Origin: Marivivens sp. LCG002
GTDB lineage: Bacteria > Pseudomonadota > Alphaproteobacteria > Rhodobacterales > Rhodobacteraceae
Length of the DNA stretch: 64,000 bases
Direction of reading: 5' to 3'
Assembly (NCBI RefSeq): GCF_030264275.1
Contig: NZ_CP127165.1
Location: 1,972,001-2,036,000, forward strand
In this document: positions 45,118-54,031 of the stretch, in pieces
Numbering within the stretch: the first letter of the stretch is position 1
Layout of the letters: every line of letters begins with the position of its first letter
Translations under genes and position numbers: made by a program
The notes under the pieces: generated by a model
What the model was told of the DNA's origin: nothing
Database searches by the model: none
What the model saw: the letters and a program-made list of their open reading frames with translations, nothing else

Positions 45118-46668
45118 ATGACCGACTCTACAGAAGCCGAGCTGAGCGAATGGGGTCCCTTCGGGCGCCCGATCTTTGATGACCCACAAGCGCGAGCTCT
45201 TTCGCGTGTCGGCGTTGTTGACGTCGGATCGAACTCGGTTCGACTCGTTGTCTTTGACGGTGCGGCACGCTCACCCGCTTATTTCTACAACGAAAAAATT
45301 ATGTGTGCGCTGGGCGCAGGCCTTGGCGAAACGGGCCGGCTCAACCCGACGGGACGCGTGCGCGCTCTCAATGCCATCAAACGCTTTGCCGCCCTTGCGG
45401 ATGGTATGGGGATTTCGCCCCTGACCGCTGTCGCAACCGCAGCCGTGCGCGAAGCCGAGGACGGCGAGGAGTTTCGGCGCGAGGTGTTCGAACAAACGGG
45501 CATCCGGCTTTATGTGATCGATGGTCGCGAAGAAGCGCGTCTGTCGGCCCAAGGTGTGCTTCTCGGCTGGCCCGGTTCCTATGGTCTTGTCTGTGACATC
45601 GGCGGCTCGTCGATGGAACTTGCCGATATCGCAGACGGCAAAGTCGGCGAACGCGTGACCTCCCCCCTCGGTCCGCTCAAGCTTCGTAATTTCAAGAGCA
45701 AGAAAGACCTCAAGGCCCATATCAAAACCATCGTCGGTGATCTTCACGCCAAGATGAACAAGGAAACGGGCATGCGGCTCTTCCTTGTCGGCGGGTCGTG
45801 GCGGGCGATTGCACGCGTCGATATGGAGCGGCGCGGCTATCCTCTCACCGTTCTGCATGAATACCGCATGAATGCCCGCAACATCGCGACGACGGCCGAT
45901 TATATCGCGTCGGCAAATCTTGATGACTTGCGCGGACGTTGCGGGATTTCATCCGACCGTATGGCGCTTGTCCCGATTGCGATCCTTGTTCTTCGCGAAC
46001 TCGTCAAGACGTTCAAGCCCAAGGACATCACTATTTCGTCCTATGGCATCCGCGAAGGCATGCTCTATGAGCAAATGCCACAGGAGCTTCGGGATCGTGA
46101 CCCATTGATCGAGGCCTGTCGGTTCGCCGAGGCCAAGGATGCGCGCCTCCCCGGTTTCGGCAAGGTTCTCTATGACTTTGTCACGCCGCTCTTTCCAAAA
46201 GCCAATTGGCAAAAACAGCGGATCATCAAAGCTGCCTGTCTTTTGCACGACGTGACATGGCGCGCGCACCCCGACTATCGCGACGAGATCGCCTTTGACA
46301 ACGCGACCCGTGCGAACCTTGGCGGACTCAAGCATTCGGAACGCGTCTTCCTCGGACTTTCACTTCTTCACCGCTATTCGAACAAGCGGGAAGGATCACG
46401 GTTCGAGCCGCTGTTTCGCATGCTGACAGACGACGAAGTTCGGGATGCAGAGGTCTTGGGCAAGGCCATGCGGCTTGGCGCTATGATCTGGCTGAACGCG
46501 GATGAACAATTCGGCTCGCTTCAGTGGAAACCGAAGAAACGCGAACTCAAGCTCGTTCTGAACGCGCACGCAGAGCCACTCTTCGGTGAGGTCGCCCAAA
46601 GCCGCCTTGCCGCCTTGGCAAGTGCGCTATCGGCAACTTCGACCGACGTTGTCATCCTGAAAGATTAA
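45118..46668 (+). CDS. ppx: Exopolyphosphatase/GppA-type phosphatase
   Basis: The 516-residue protein has the actin-like ASKHA folds of Ppx/GppA: D-V-G-S-N-S-V-R-L-V near residue 36, A-V-A-T-A-A-V-R-E-A-E, then D-I-G-G-S-S-M-E-L, and an HD-like C-terminal domain with A-C-L-L-H-D-V-T-W-R. It degrades polyphosphate made by Ppk, or ppGpp-related pppGpp in GppA. ATG 45118 is preferred over 45106 because GGGAG precedes it at 5 nt. It is 46 nt after ppk. Its end overlaps the convergent secreted protein gene. Confidence 0.92.
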   Translation: MTDSTEAELSEWGPFGRPIFDDPQARALSRVGVVDVGSNSVRLVVFDGAARSPAYFYNEKIMCALGAGLGETGRLNPTGRVRALNAIKRFAALADGMGISPLTAVATAAVREAEDGEEFRREVFEQTGIRLYVIDGREEARLSAQGVLLGWPGSYGLVCDIGGSSMELADIADGKVGERVTSPLGPLKLRNFKSKKDLKAHIKTIVGDLHAKMNKETGMRLFLVGGSWRAIARVDMERRGYPLTVLHEYRMNARNIATTADYIASANLDDLRGRCGISSDRMALVPIAILVLRELVKTFKPKDITISSYGIREGMLYEQMPQELRDRDPLIEACRFAEAKDARLPGFGKVLYDFVTPLFPKANWQKQRIIKAACLLHDVTWRAHPDYRDEIAFDNATRANLGGLKHSERVFLGLSLLHRYSNKREGSRFEPLFRMLTDDEVRDAEVLGKAMRLGAMIWLNADEQFGSLQWKPKKRELKLVLNAHAEPLFGEVAQSRLAALASALSATSTDVVILKD

Positions 46669-47045
46669 AGCTCGATATCCGTCGGGGGCGCTTCGCCCTC
46701 GGGCGGGACATAGGCGGGCGCGTCTTTTTCGCGACGGATGACGATATCACCATTCGGGAGCACTTGTGGCTTCTCGTAATAGGAAAAATCGTCGATCTGG
46801 TTGAGCGCTTCGACCAGTGAAGGACCCATTTCAAGCAATAGCGCCCGCAGTTGCGGCCCCGCCTCTTCAACCAATTCCTGGAACTCATTCATAGTCGGCT
46901 CGAGCTCGTTGAAAATGCCCTGCATAAAAAGCTGGACACCTTTTTCCATGAGATCGAAGCCTTCTGAATCCTCAGTCGTGTCCTGAGCGAAAACAGGGGC
47001 GCTGCACAGGGCGAGAGCGAAAATCGGGGCGTAAAACTGCTTCAT
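46665..47045 (-). CDS. Hypothetical secreted protein next to ppx
   Basis: The 126-residue protein has a signal peptide (K-Q-F-Y-A-P-I-F-A-L-A-L, cleavage near V-F-A-Q), an acidic helical middle part (L-M-E-K-G-V-Q-L-F-M-Q-G and P-T-M-N-E-F-Q-E-L-V-E-E-A-G-P) and a tail rich in Pro and acidic residues. No enzymatic motif is visible; similar short secreted proteins of Rhodobacterales are sometimes loosely labelled AAA+ ATPase, which the sequence does not support. Start 47045 was chosen at the beginning of the signal peptide. Confidence 0.68.
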   Translation of the reverse strand: MKQFYAPIFALALCSAPVFAQDTTEDSEGFDLMEKGVQLFMQGIFNELEPTMNEFQELVEEAGPQLRALLLEMGPSLVEALNQIDDFSYYEKPQVLPNGDIVIRREKDAPAYVPPEGEAPPTDIEL

Positions 47046-47081
47046 GGATCCCATATATGGGCTCTTGGGCAAAACGCCAAA

Positions 47082-48089
47082 TCACAAGTCGATGTCAAGC
47101 GTGACGGGGAAATGATCCGACGCGGTCAAGAGCGCATCCCGAAGCTCGGATTGGCGGTAACATCCCGCGTTTTCAAAGGGATGCCATATCGCCCAGCGCG
47201 GGCCAAGCGCCCGAAGGCGCGGCGAAACCATGATATAGTCCAGAAGGGCCGAGAGGTAATTTCCCTCTGGCGGTATGCGGAACCTCGAGGTGGTCGGGCT
47301 TGCTCCAATGCGCTGCGTGATCGCAAGGGCCGCATGCGGGTCATAAAGCTTTTCCCCGCCGTCTTCCCCCAAGACGATCTCGACCGAAGAGCGGCCGAAG
47401 AGTTTCTCGTATTCGTCCAGCCCCGGACCATCATTGAAATCCCCCAAGACGATGACATCGTCCCCTGCCTCGAGATCTTCGACCACGCGTTTGCGCAGCC
47501 AGATACATTGGGCCAATTGCTTGCGTCTATTCTCGATGCTGATCCGAAGAATTTCGGCAGGATCACTCGACCCATAGGGCGCCTTTGATTTGGCATGCAC
47601 CCCGATCATCCGAAAGGCTTTGCCGCTGGCCAAAGCGCGAACGGCAACCTCGAAGGGCGGCTTGCTCCACCGCACCAGATCGGGCGCGGCATCCGTGTCG
47701 AGGTCGATCGCGAAAGCACCATCAAAGCGCGGAACGGCCTCTGTCTCGCGCGGATCGTGCCGCGCCTCGAGAACGTGCGGATCAAAGAGCAGCGCAATTT
47801 CCTGTTGGGTCGTATTACCGAAGCCGATCATCGCCTTCGACGCACGAAGCCCGAACCGTTCGGCAAAGGTTTCCAAAGCAAGACGGGACGATCTGCGGCG
47901 GTTCTCGTCGGGGGCTTCGATCACCATGATCGCATCCGCGTCGATGGCACCGAATACCTTGCCCAAGGCAAGGATTTGTTCGCGCCGCGTCACGTCGAGA
48001 CGACCCGAACCCTGATCATCCTCGAGGAGCCGACCCGCATCGTCAAACAGGTTGGAAAACCATTCGACGTTGTAGGTCGCGATCCTCAT
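47082..48089 (-). CDS. Endonuclease/exonuclease/phosphatase (EEP) family protein
   Basis: The 335-residue protein has the EEP fold: an N-terminal R-I-A-T-Y-N-V-E-W with catalytic Asn and a following Glu, V-I-E-A-P-D-E-N, V-L-G-D-F-N-D near 215, and a C-terminal S-D-H-F-P-V-T. This set is shared by DNase I-like nucleases and phosphodiesterases; the substrate is open. The start overlaps the end of the DjlA-like gene (ATGA, 48086-48089). The frame is open to 48224 only by reading across that gene. Confidence 0.83.
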   Translation of the reverse strand: MRIATYNVEWFSNLFDDAGRLLEDDQGSGRLDVTRREQILALGKVFGAIDADAIMVIEAPDENRRRSSRLALETFAERFGLRASKAMIGFGNTTQQEIALLFDPHVLEARHDPRETEAVPRFDGAFAIDLDTDAAPDLVRWSKPPFEVAVRALASGKAFRMIGVHAKSKAPYGSSDPAEILRISIENRRKQLAQCIWLRKRVVEDLEAGDDVIVLGDFNDGPGLDEYEKLFGRSSVEIVLGEDGGEKLYDPHAALAITQRIGASPTTSRFRIPPEGNYLSALLDYIMVSPRLRALGPRWAIWHPFENAGCYRQSELRDALLTASDHFPVTLDIDL

Positions 48090-48766
48090 GGACGCATCCT
48101 GTTGATCTCTTCCCAGGCCGCATTGATGGCCGCCATCCTGACTTCGGCCATCTTGATCGCTTCTTCGGGAACACCGCGAGCCATCATCTGATCGGGGTGG
48201 CTTTCTTTTACGGCAGCCCGCCAAGCAGCGCGAATTTCCTCTTTTGACGCGTCGTGTGGCACGCCGAGCACATCAAAGGGATCGCGCTCGGCATCCGGAA
48301 CGAAACGCGCGCGGATCGTTTTGAAACGGCGTTCGTCGAAACCGAAGATCGCGGCAACACGCTCGAGAAACTCATCCTCTCCGGGATGGTATTCCCCATC
48401 GGCCAGAGCTATATGAAAGAGACCTTCCATCAAGTCGCAAAGCGGTTCCGTCTCGTCCCCGAACATGCGCTTGACGCTGAGCGCATAGTCCTCGAACCCC
48501 GCAACATCCTGCCTTGCAAGGTTGAAGACCCGAGCGGCCTTGCCCTCGTCCTCGGGCGGGATCGAAAAGACTTCACGAAACGCAGTGACCTCGTCGCGGG
48601 TCACAAGCCCGTCTGCCTTGGCCATTTTCGCCCCAAGGGCAATCACCGCAATGGCAAAAGCGACAGACCGCTCGGGAGGGGTGCGCAAACGTTCGAAAAT
48701 GGACGCAAGGCTTTCGCCCTTTGCAAGGGCGGCGATCGCCTCGGCAATCTTGCTCCAGATCGACAT
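48086..48766 (-). CDS. DjlA-like co-chaperone (TerB-like domain plus J domain)
   Basis: The 226-residue protein has an N-terminal segment with a weak helical stretch, a TerB-like helical domain (about 35-145, with K-A-D-G-L-V-T and L-A-D-G-E-Y-H-P-G-E-D-E), and a C-terminal J domain with D-P-F-D-V-L-G-V-P and the catalytic H-P-D at 190-192. This is the DjlA order, although the clear membrane anchor of E. coli DjlA is not seen. It would stimulate DnaK at the cell periphery. It is the first gene of a pair with the EEP gene. Confidence 0.84.
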   Translation of the reverse strand: MSIWSKIAEAIAALAKGESLASIFERLRTPPERSVAFAIAVIALGAKMAKADGLVTRDEVTAFREVFSIPPEDEGKAARVFNLARQDVAGFEDYALSVKRMFGDETEPLCDLMEGLFHIALADGEYHPGEDEFLERVAAIFGFDERRFKTIRARFVPDAERDPFDVLGVPHDASKEEIRAAWRAAVKESHPDQMMARGVPEEAIKMAEVRMAAINAAWEEINRMRP

Positions 48767-48929
48767 TCAACGCTCCAAGTCGCTTTTTTCCCTTATTTGC
48801 ACGATGAGAACGGGGTTCCAATCCTATTTCCGACATAATCGCTCGAATTTATTCGGAACAAAGGTTGATCGTGGCGCGTTACACCATAGGTGTAGTTAGC
48901 ACCCAGTCCCTTTTATCTTGGAGTCTTCA

Positions 48930-50114
48930 ATGTCCCTAGGCACCGCCCTTAACCGGTTCTTCAAGCACGATGCTGCCGGTGGTATCGTCTTGATGGGAGC
49001 AGCTGCTCTCGCTTTCATCGTCGCAAACTCGTCCTTGTCGGGCGGTTATCATTCCGCTCTGAATACCTATCTGGCGGTCACCCTTGATGGTGAGGGGCTT
49101 CAAAAACCTCTGATCCTCTGGATCAACGACGGCCTGATGGCCATCTTCTTCTTTTTGATCGGCCTCGAACTCAAGCGCGAGATGCTTGAAGGTAAACTCA
49201 AGAACCCACGCGATGTGCTCCTTCCAGGGGCGGCAGCTGTTGGCGGTATGATCGCGCCTGCTTTGATCTTCTTGCTCTTTAACTGGGGCAATGCCGAAAC
49301 AATCCACGGCTGGGCCATCCCCGCGGCGACGGACATTGCATTTGCCGTTGGCGTTCTGGCACTTCTGGGCACCCGCGCCCCTGCAGCGCTCAAGATCTTC
49401 TTGTTGACGCTCGCGATCCTCGATGACCTCGGTGCAATCATCATTATCGCGCTCTTCTACACGGCCGAACTGAAAATCGATTACCTGTGGCTCTCGCTCA
49501 TTCCTCTCGCCGGTCTGTGGTGGTGTCACTACAAGAAAATCCACCGCATTGCCCCGATTATCCTTCTGGGTGTCGTGCTTTGGTTCCTTGTCCTCAAATC
49601 CGGTGTTCACGCAACGCTTGCAGGCGTCATCACCGCATTCTTTGTGCCGCTCAAGGACCGCTTCGGCAAATCGCCGCTTCATGCGCTCGAGCATGCCCTT
49701 TCGCCCTATGTCTTCTTCCTGATCGTGCCGATTTTTGCGTTTTCCAACGCAGGCGTCGTTCTGAGCGGTCTGGGTCTCGAAGATCTGGTCTCTGCGCTTC
49801 CGCTCGGGATCGCACTTGGCCTCTACATCGGCAAGATGATCGGTGTGTTCGGCGTAACCTGGCTCTTGGTAAAGCTCGGCACTGCAACGCTGCCCAGTGG
49901 CGTCACCTGGCAGCATATCTTCGGTGTCGCCTGTCTTGCGGGTATCGGCTTCACCATGTCGCTCTTTATCGGCGGCCTGAGCTTTGGTGAAGGTGCGTTG
50001 ATGAACGAAGTGCGCGTCGGCGTTCTTGGCGGCTCGCTGTTGTCGGCGGTCACGGGGTATCTTGTGCTCTATACCGCAGGCTCCAAGGTCGCCAAACCGG
50101 TCGCAGCCGAATAA
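48930..50114 (+). CDS. nhaA: Na+/H+ antiporter NhaA
   Basis: The 394-residue protein has about 12 membrane spans and the NhaA landmarks: T-D-I-A-F-A-V-G-V-L near 134 and L-A-I-L-D-D-L-G near 161-168 with the ion-binding Asp165 and Asp166, and the C-terminal G-I-G-F-T-M-S-L-F-I-G. It exchanges Na+ for H+ for salt and pH homeostasis, as fits a marine organism. The start has GGAG at 6 nt. It ends with a strong terminator. Confidence 0.93.
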   Translation: MSLGTALNRFFKHDAAGGIVLMGAAALAFIVANSSLSGGYHSALNTYLAVTLDGEGLQKPLILWINDGLMAIFFFLIGLELKREMLEGKLKNPRDVLLPGAAAVGGMIAPALIFLLFNWGNAETIHGWAIPAATDIAFAVGVLALLGTRAPAALKIFLLTLAILDDLGAIIIIALFYTAELKIDYLWLSLIPLAGLWWCHYKKIHRIAPIILLGVVLWFLVLKSGVHATLAGVITAFFVPLKDRFGKSPLHALEHALSPYVFFLIVPIFAFSNAGVVLSGLGLEDLVSALPLGIALGLYIGKMIGVFGVTWLLVKLGTATLPSGVTWQHIFGVACLAGIGFTMSLFIGGLSFGEGALMNEVRVGVLGGSLLSAVTGYLVLYTAGSKVAKPVAAE

Positions 50115-50124
50115 CACAAAACAA

Positions 50125-50149
50125 AAAGGCCGGCGAAACGCCGGCCTTT
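50125..50149. terminator. Bidirectional rho-independent terminator between nhaA and mcm
   Basis: AAAGGCCGGCG (50125-50135) and CGCCGGCCTTT (50139-50149) are perfect inverse copies around an AAA loop. With A-rich bases before and T-rich bases after, it can stop both the nhaA transcript and the convergent methylmalonyl-CoA mutase transcript. Confidence 0.93.
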
Positions 50150-50170
50150 CTCATTTTAGGTAAACGGACC

Positions 50171-52297
50171 TTAGCTACGGGTCTCGGCCAGAATACGCAG
50201 AATATCCGAAGCCGCTTTGGGGATATTGGTCCCGGGACCAAAGATCGCTTTGACGCCCGCATCATAGAGATACTGATAGTCCTGCTGCGGGATCACCCCA
50301 CCACAAATCACGATGATATCCTCGGCCCCTTGGGCGCGCAGCGCTTCGACCAGCTTGGGCGCGAGGGTCTTGTGACCGGCGGCTTGGGACGAGATGCCCA
50401 CGATATGCACATCGTTGTCGATGGCATCCTGTGCCGCTTCTTCGGGGGTCTGGAACAGAGGGCCGACGTCCACGTCGAACCCGATATCGGCAAAAGCGGT
50501 CGCGATGACCTTGGCCCCGCGATCGTGACCGTCCTGCCCCATTTTGACGACGAGCATACGCGGACGGCGGCCTTCGGCTTCGGCGAATTTCTCGACCTCT
50601 TTCTGAATGGCGGCAAACCCTTCGTCACCCTCGTAGGCAGAACCGTAAACACCGGCGAGTGTCTTGATCTCGGCGCGGTGGCGTCCAAAGATTTTCTCCA
50701 TAGCCATGCTGATCTCTCCTACGGTGGCACGGGCACGCGCGGCATCGACGGCGGCCTCAAGGATATTGCCCCCCTCACTCGCACGGCGCGTGATTTCGGC
50801 AAGCGCCGCTTGGCACTGGGCTTCGTCGCGGGTGGCGCGAATGCTCTCCAGACGTGCGATCTGGTTCTTGCGGACGGCGGCATTGTCGATGTCGAGAATG
50901 TCGAGCGGGTCTTCCTTTGCCAGACGATACTTGTTCACGCCGACGACAACCTCTTCGCCGCGGTCGATCATTGCCTGACGTCGTGCTGCGCTCTCTTCGA
51001 TGCGGAGCTTTGGCATCCCCGAGGCAACTGCCTTGGTCATACCACCCATTTCCTCGACCTCTTCGATCAGCTTCCAGGCCTCTTCGGCAAGCTGATGCGT
51101 CAGGGTTTCGATATAGTAAGACCCCGCGAGCGGATCGACCACATTGGTGATCCCCGTCTCTTCCTGAAGGATTAGCTGGGTGTTGCGGGCAATGCGGGCG
51201 GAAAACTCGGTCGGAAGAGCAATGGCCTCGTCAAGTGCATTGGTGTGGAGCGACTGGGTTCCGCCCAAAGCGGCGGCCATCGCCTCATAGGCTGTGCGGA
51301 CCACGTTGTTGTAGGGGTCTTGTTCCTGAAGCGACACGCCCGAAGTCTGGCAATGGGTGCGCAGCATCGACGAACCCGGCTTCTTGGGATTGAACTCGGA
51401 CATGATGCGGTGCCAAAGAAGACGCGCCGCGCGAAGCTTGGCCACTTCCATGAAGAAATTCATACCGATCGCGAAGAAGAACGACAGACGCGGAGCAAAG
51501 GTGTCGACATCCATGCCGGCCTTGATCGCGGTGCGGACATATTCACGCCCATCGGCAAGCGTAAAGGCAAGCTCCTGCACGAGGTTCGCGCCCGCTTCCT
51601 GCATGTGATAGCCCGAGATCGAGATCGAGTTGAACTTGGGCATCTCGTTCGAGGTGTATTCGATGATATCCGAAATTATCCGCATCGAAGGCTCGGGCGG
51701 ATAGATATAGGTGTTGCGAACCATGAACTCTTTGAGAATGTCGTTCTGGATGGTCCCCGAAAGAGCGGCGCGAGCGACGCCCTGCTCTTCGCCTGCGACG
51801 ATGAAGTTGGCGAGGATCGGGATCACGGCACCGTTCATGGTCATAGAGACCGACACTTTGTCCAGTGGAATGCCGTCGAAGAGGATCTTCATGTCCTCGA
51901 CGCTGTCGATTGCCACGCCTGCCTTGCCCACATCGCCCTCCACACGCGGGTGATCCGAGTCGTAACCACGGTGCGTGGCGAGGTCGAACGCAACCGAAAC
52001 GCCTTGGCCACCGGCAGCGAGTCCCTTGCGGTAAAAGGCGTTCGACTCTTCGGCGGTGGAGAAACCGGCATATTGGCGAATGGTCCAGGGACGCCCTGCA
52101 TACATGGTTGCACGCGGCCCGCGGGTATAAGGCGCGTCACCGGGGATCGAGCCGAGATGCGGCAAACCGTGAAGGTCCTCTTCGGTGTAAAGCGGTTTGA
52201 CCTTGATCCCTTCGAGCGTGTTCCACGTCAGATCATCGAGCTCTCGCCCGCGCAGTTCCCCTTTGGCCAATTCGGCCCATTTTTCAGTGTTTGCCAT
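50171..52297 (-). CDS. mutB: Methylmalonyl-CoA mutase, large (B12-binding) subunit
   Basis: The 708-residue protein has an N-terminal TIM barrel ([13 protein letters not shown], then [10 protein letters not shown]) and a C-terminal cobalamin domain with the D-x-H-x-x-G motif (G-Q-D-G-H-D-R-G near residue 590). It converts (R)-methylmalonyl-CoA to succinyl-CoA in the propionyl-CoA assimilation route. The start has GGAGGACGT upstream. Its first 14 nt overlap the sulfotransferase-like gene, so both are probably on one message. No small subunit is seen, so this is the homodimeric type. Confidence 0.94.
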   Translation of the reverse strand: MANTEKWAELAKGELRGRELDDLTWNTLEGIKVKPLYTEEDLHGLPHLGSIPGDAPYTRGPRATMYAGRPWTIRQYAGFSTAEESNAFYRKGLAAGGQGVSVAFDLATHRGYDSDHPRVEGDVGKAGVAIDSVEDMKILFDGIPLDKVSVSMTMNGAVIPILANFIVAGEEQGVARAALSGTIQNDILKEFMVRNTYIYPPEPSMRIISDIIEYTSNEMPKFNSISISGYHMQEAGANLVQELAFTLADGREYVRTAIKAGMDVDTFAPRLSFFFAIGMNFFMEVAKLRAARLLWHRIMSEFNPKKPGSSMLRTHCQTSGVSLQEQDPYNNVVRTAYEAMAAALGGTQSLHTNALDEAIALPTEFSARIARNTQLILQEETGITNVVDPLAGSYYIETLTHQLAEEAWKLIEEVEEMGGMTKAVASGMPKLRIEESAARRQAMIDRGEEVVVGVNKYRLAKEDPLDILDIDNAAVRKNQIARLESIRATRDEAQCQAALAEITRRASEGGNILEAAVDAARARATVGEISMAMEKIFGRHRAEIKTLAGVYGSAYEGDEGFAAIQKEVEKFAEAEGRRPRMLVVKMGQDGHDRGAKVIATAFADIGFDVDVGPLFQTPEEAAQDAIDNDVHIVGISSQAAGHKTLAPKLVEALRAQGAEDIIVICGGVIPQQDYQYLYDAGVKAIFGPGTNIPKAASDILRILAETRS

Positions 52298-53315
52298 AGA
52301 GACGTCCTCCTGTGACCGACGCGGCAAGCCTATTGGCCGCCAAAGCGCCGCAAACTTCTGTCTGTGTCTTGTTGAATGGATAGTTTCTCTGCGCCTCGGG
52401 CGCATGTTCGTAAAAGGTCGCAGCCCCGTCCGCTCCCGAACGAAGCCAGTCAAGATCGGCCTCATACTGCGACCGGAAGTGGTAACTTTGTCGATCGCTG
52501 AACGGCTTCCAACGACCGTTTCCTTTCGGCAGTGGCCGCGCGTCTTGCCCCGCATCATCGAGGACGCGGCGCAGACGATCGAGTGTGGGGCTCTTGTTGC
52601 ACCAGATCTCGGCGCTCCTCGGAGCGGAACGCCCCGTCAGCGCCGAAAACGCGACATTCGGTCTGGCGGCAAAGCCGTCAAAGGACCAGACCACCACTTC
52701 GGCACGCGGGAACGCCCGCGCTGCATCCGTGATCACGTGCCGCCAGCGACGCGGCTGGTGCACAAGCTGTTCGAGATCATGCAAGTTCGGGAACCGGTGC
52801 CCCCGCGCAACCGCAAAGGCGAGCGCCGAGGACCAATAGCTCTCATAGTCTCGCACGGCGATCCCGATCCGCGTGCAACGGTCCGAAAAAGAGGTCCGGA
52901 ACCGATCGAGCCGTTCGAGAACGTTGGGATAAAGCGCCGAGCTGCGAAGGTTGTCCCGCGCTGCACCGATCATATTCTCTTCCGACACGACCAGTGCCTC
53001 GAACCCTTGGTTCTCAAGGCGTTGCGTCTCGATGCGGATAAGACCCGACGAGCGTGCTGCGCGCAGAACATGGGTTGGGGAATTGTCCTCGGGACGCCCG
53101 ATCAGACCCGCAAACATCCCCGAACGGGTTCTCTCCGGCGTCCATACCGCGACACGCTGTGCGGCGAGCGCGCCCCGCTCGCGTTCAAGATAGGTCTGGA
53201 ACGACGTCGTCGCCGTCCGATGGGCACCCAAATGTAAAATCACGTCCACAACACGCCAAGCCTCGCGAAGATGGGCTCCGCAGCGCGAAACCTGTTTCTT
53301 GATGAGGCCGATCAT
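52284..53315 (-). CDS. Sulfotransferase-family protein, co-transcribed with mutB
   Basis: The 343-residue protein has an [12 protein letters not shown] near residue 29, the 5'-phosphosulfate loop of PAPS-dependent sulfotransferases, then a helical/strand pattern with [10 protein letters not shown] near 155 as expected for the 3'-phosphate region. The acceptor is unknown. It lies immediately upstream of the mutase with a 14-nt overlap; a sulfotransferase here has no obvious link to propionyl-CoA metabolism and may be a Rhodobacterales positional association. Confidence 0.75.
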   Translation of the reverse strand: MIGLIKKQVSRCGAHLREAWRVVDVILHLGAHRTATTSFQTYLERERGALAAQRVAVWTPERTRSGMFAGLIGRPEDNSPTHVLRAARSSGLIRIETQRLENQGFEALVVSEENMIGAARDNLRSSALYPNVLERLDRFRTSFSDRCTRIGIAVRDYESYWSSALAFAVARGHRFPNLHDLEQLVHQPRRWRHVITDAARAFPRAEVVVWSFDGFAARPNVAFSALTGRSAPRSAEIWCNKSPTLDRLRRVLDDAGQDARPLPKGNGRWKPFSDRQSYHFRSQYEADLDWLRSGADGAATFYEHAPEAQRNYPFNKTQTEVCGALAANRLAASVTGGRLYGKH

Positions 53316-53414
53316 GAGCGTTCGCTCCTGACCGAAGGCTTAATGTTAAAATTGTTCGTGTAGGTCCCCTCTTGGGCCTTAGACTTGTCCCAAAGAGGCC
53401 CTATATTGCTCTGT

Positions 53415-53882
53415 ATGATCAGAGCAGCATTACGCACCATCCCGTTGATAGTTTTATGCTTTGCGCCACTTACAGCCGTCGCGCAAGACACGTCACCCAC
53501 GCGCTGGGAAGCAGACAAAACGACTGTATTCAACGCATCCGAGATAAATTTGAATGATTTTATCTGGCTTGCGCGCCCTGTTGTTCTCTTTGCCGATACG
53601 CCAAATGATCCCAACTTCAAGCACCAGCTCGATCTCTTGGCCGAGCGCCCCGAGGATCTTGCCGAGCGAGATGTCGTCATCATCACAGATACCGATCCGA
53701 GTGCCGCATCGGATATCCGGCTGAAACTGCGCCCGCGCGGGTTCCAGTTGGTGCTGATCGACAAGGATGGTCGTGTTGCATTGCGCAAGCCCGCCCCTTG
53801 GACGATCCGCGAAATCAGCCGTTCCATTGATAAATCGGCACTTCGCCAACAGGAAATCGAGGATCGTAGGATCATCAACTGA
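53415..53882 (+). CDS. DUF4174-like secreted protein
   Basis: The 155-residue protein has a signal peptide (R-A-A-L-R-T-I-P-L-I-V-L-C-F-A, then A-V-A-Q) and a thioredoxin-like-looking alpha/beta domain: L-A-R-P-V-V-L-F-A-D-T-P, V-V-I-I-T-D-T-D-P and F-Q-L-V-L-I-D-K-D-G-R-V-A-L-R-K, matching DUF4174. No C-x-x-C pair is present. Its role is unknown. ATG 53415 begins the signal peptide. Its 3' end overlaps a small gene on the other strand. Confidence 0.75.
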   Translation: MIRAALRTIPLIVLCFAPLTAVAQDTSPTRWEADKTTVFNASEINLNDFIWLARPVVLFADTPNDPNFKHQLDLLAERPEDLAERDVVIITDTDPSAASDIRLKLRPRGFQLVLIDKDGRVALRKPAPWTIREISRSIDKSALRQQEIEDRRIIN

Positions 53883-54030
53883 TCCTCAAAAGGCTATAGG
53901 CCGCCATGGCCGCCATCGGCGACGCACAGGCGGCCAGCTCGGGCACGAACCAAAAGGTCGCGGCGCACCACGAAAGGAAGGCAAGGCCGAAGCCTGCGGT
54001 TTCCTTGAGGATGATGCGCCCCTCGTTCAC
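53875..54030 (-). CDS. Small membrane protein coupled to pccA
   Basis: A 51-codon gene begins at GTG 54030, one base after the pccA stop, with GGAG about 10 nt upstream inside the pccA 3' end. It encodes N-E-G-R-I-I-L-K-E-T-A-G, then a hydrophobic span (G-F-G-L-A-F-L-S-W-C-A-A-T-F-W) and a second apolar stretch (A-C-A-S-P-M-A-A-M-A-A-Y). Tight coupling and the ribosome site make it probable. Its last bases overlap the convergent DUF4174 gene. I do not recognise it. Confidence 0.6.
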   Translation of the reverse strand: MNEGRIILKETAGFGLAFLSWCAATFWFVPELAACASPMAAMAAYSLLRIS

Positions 54031-54031
54031 T

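Noticed and set aside
48936-50117. 393-codon minus-strand frame
   Set aside because: It is antisense to nhaA; very polar composition and no start signal.
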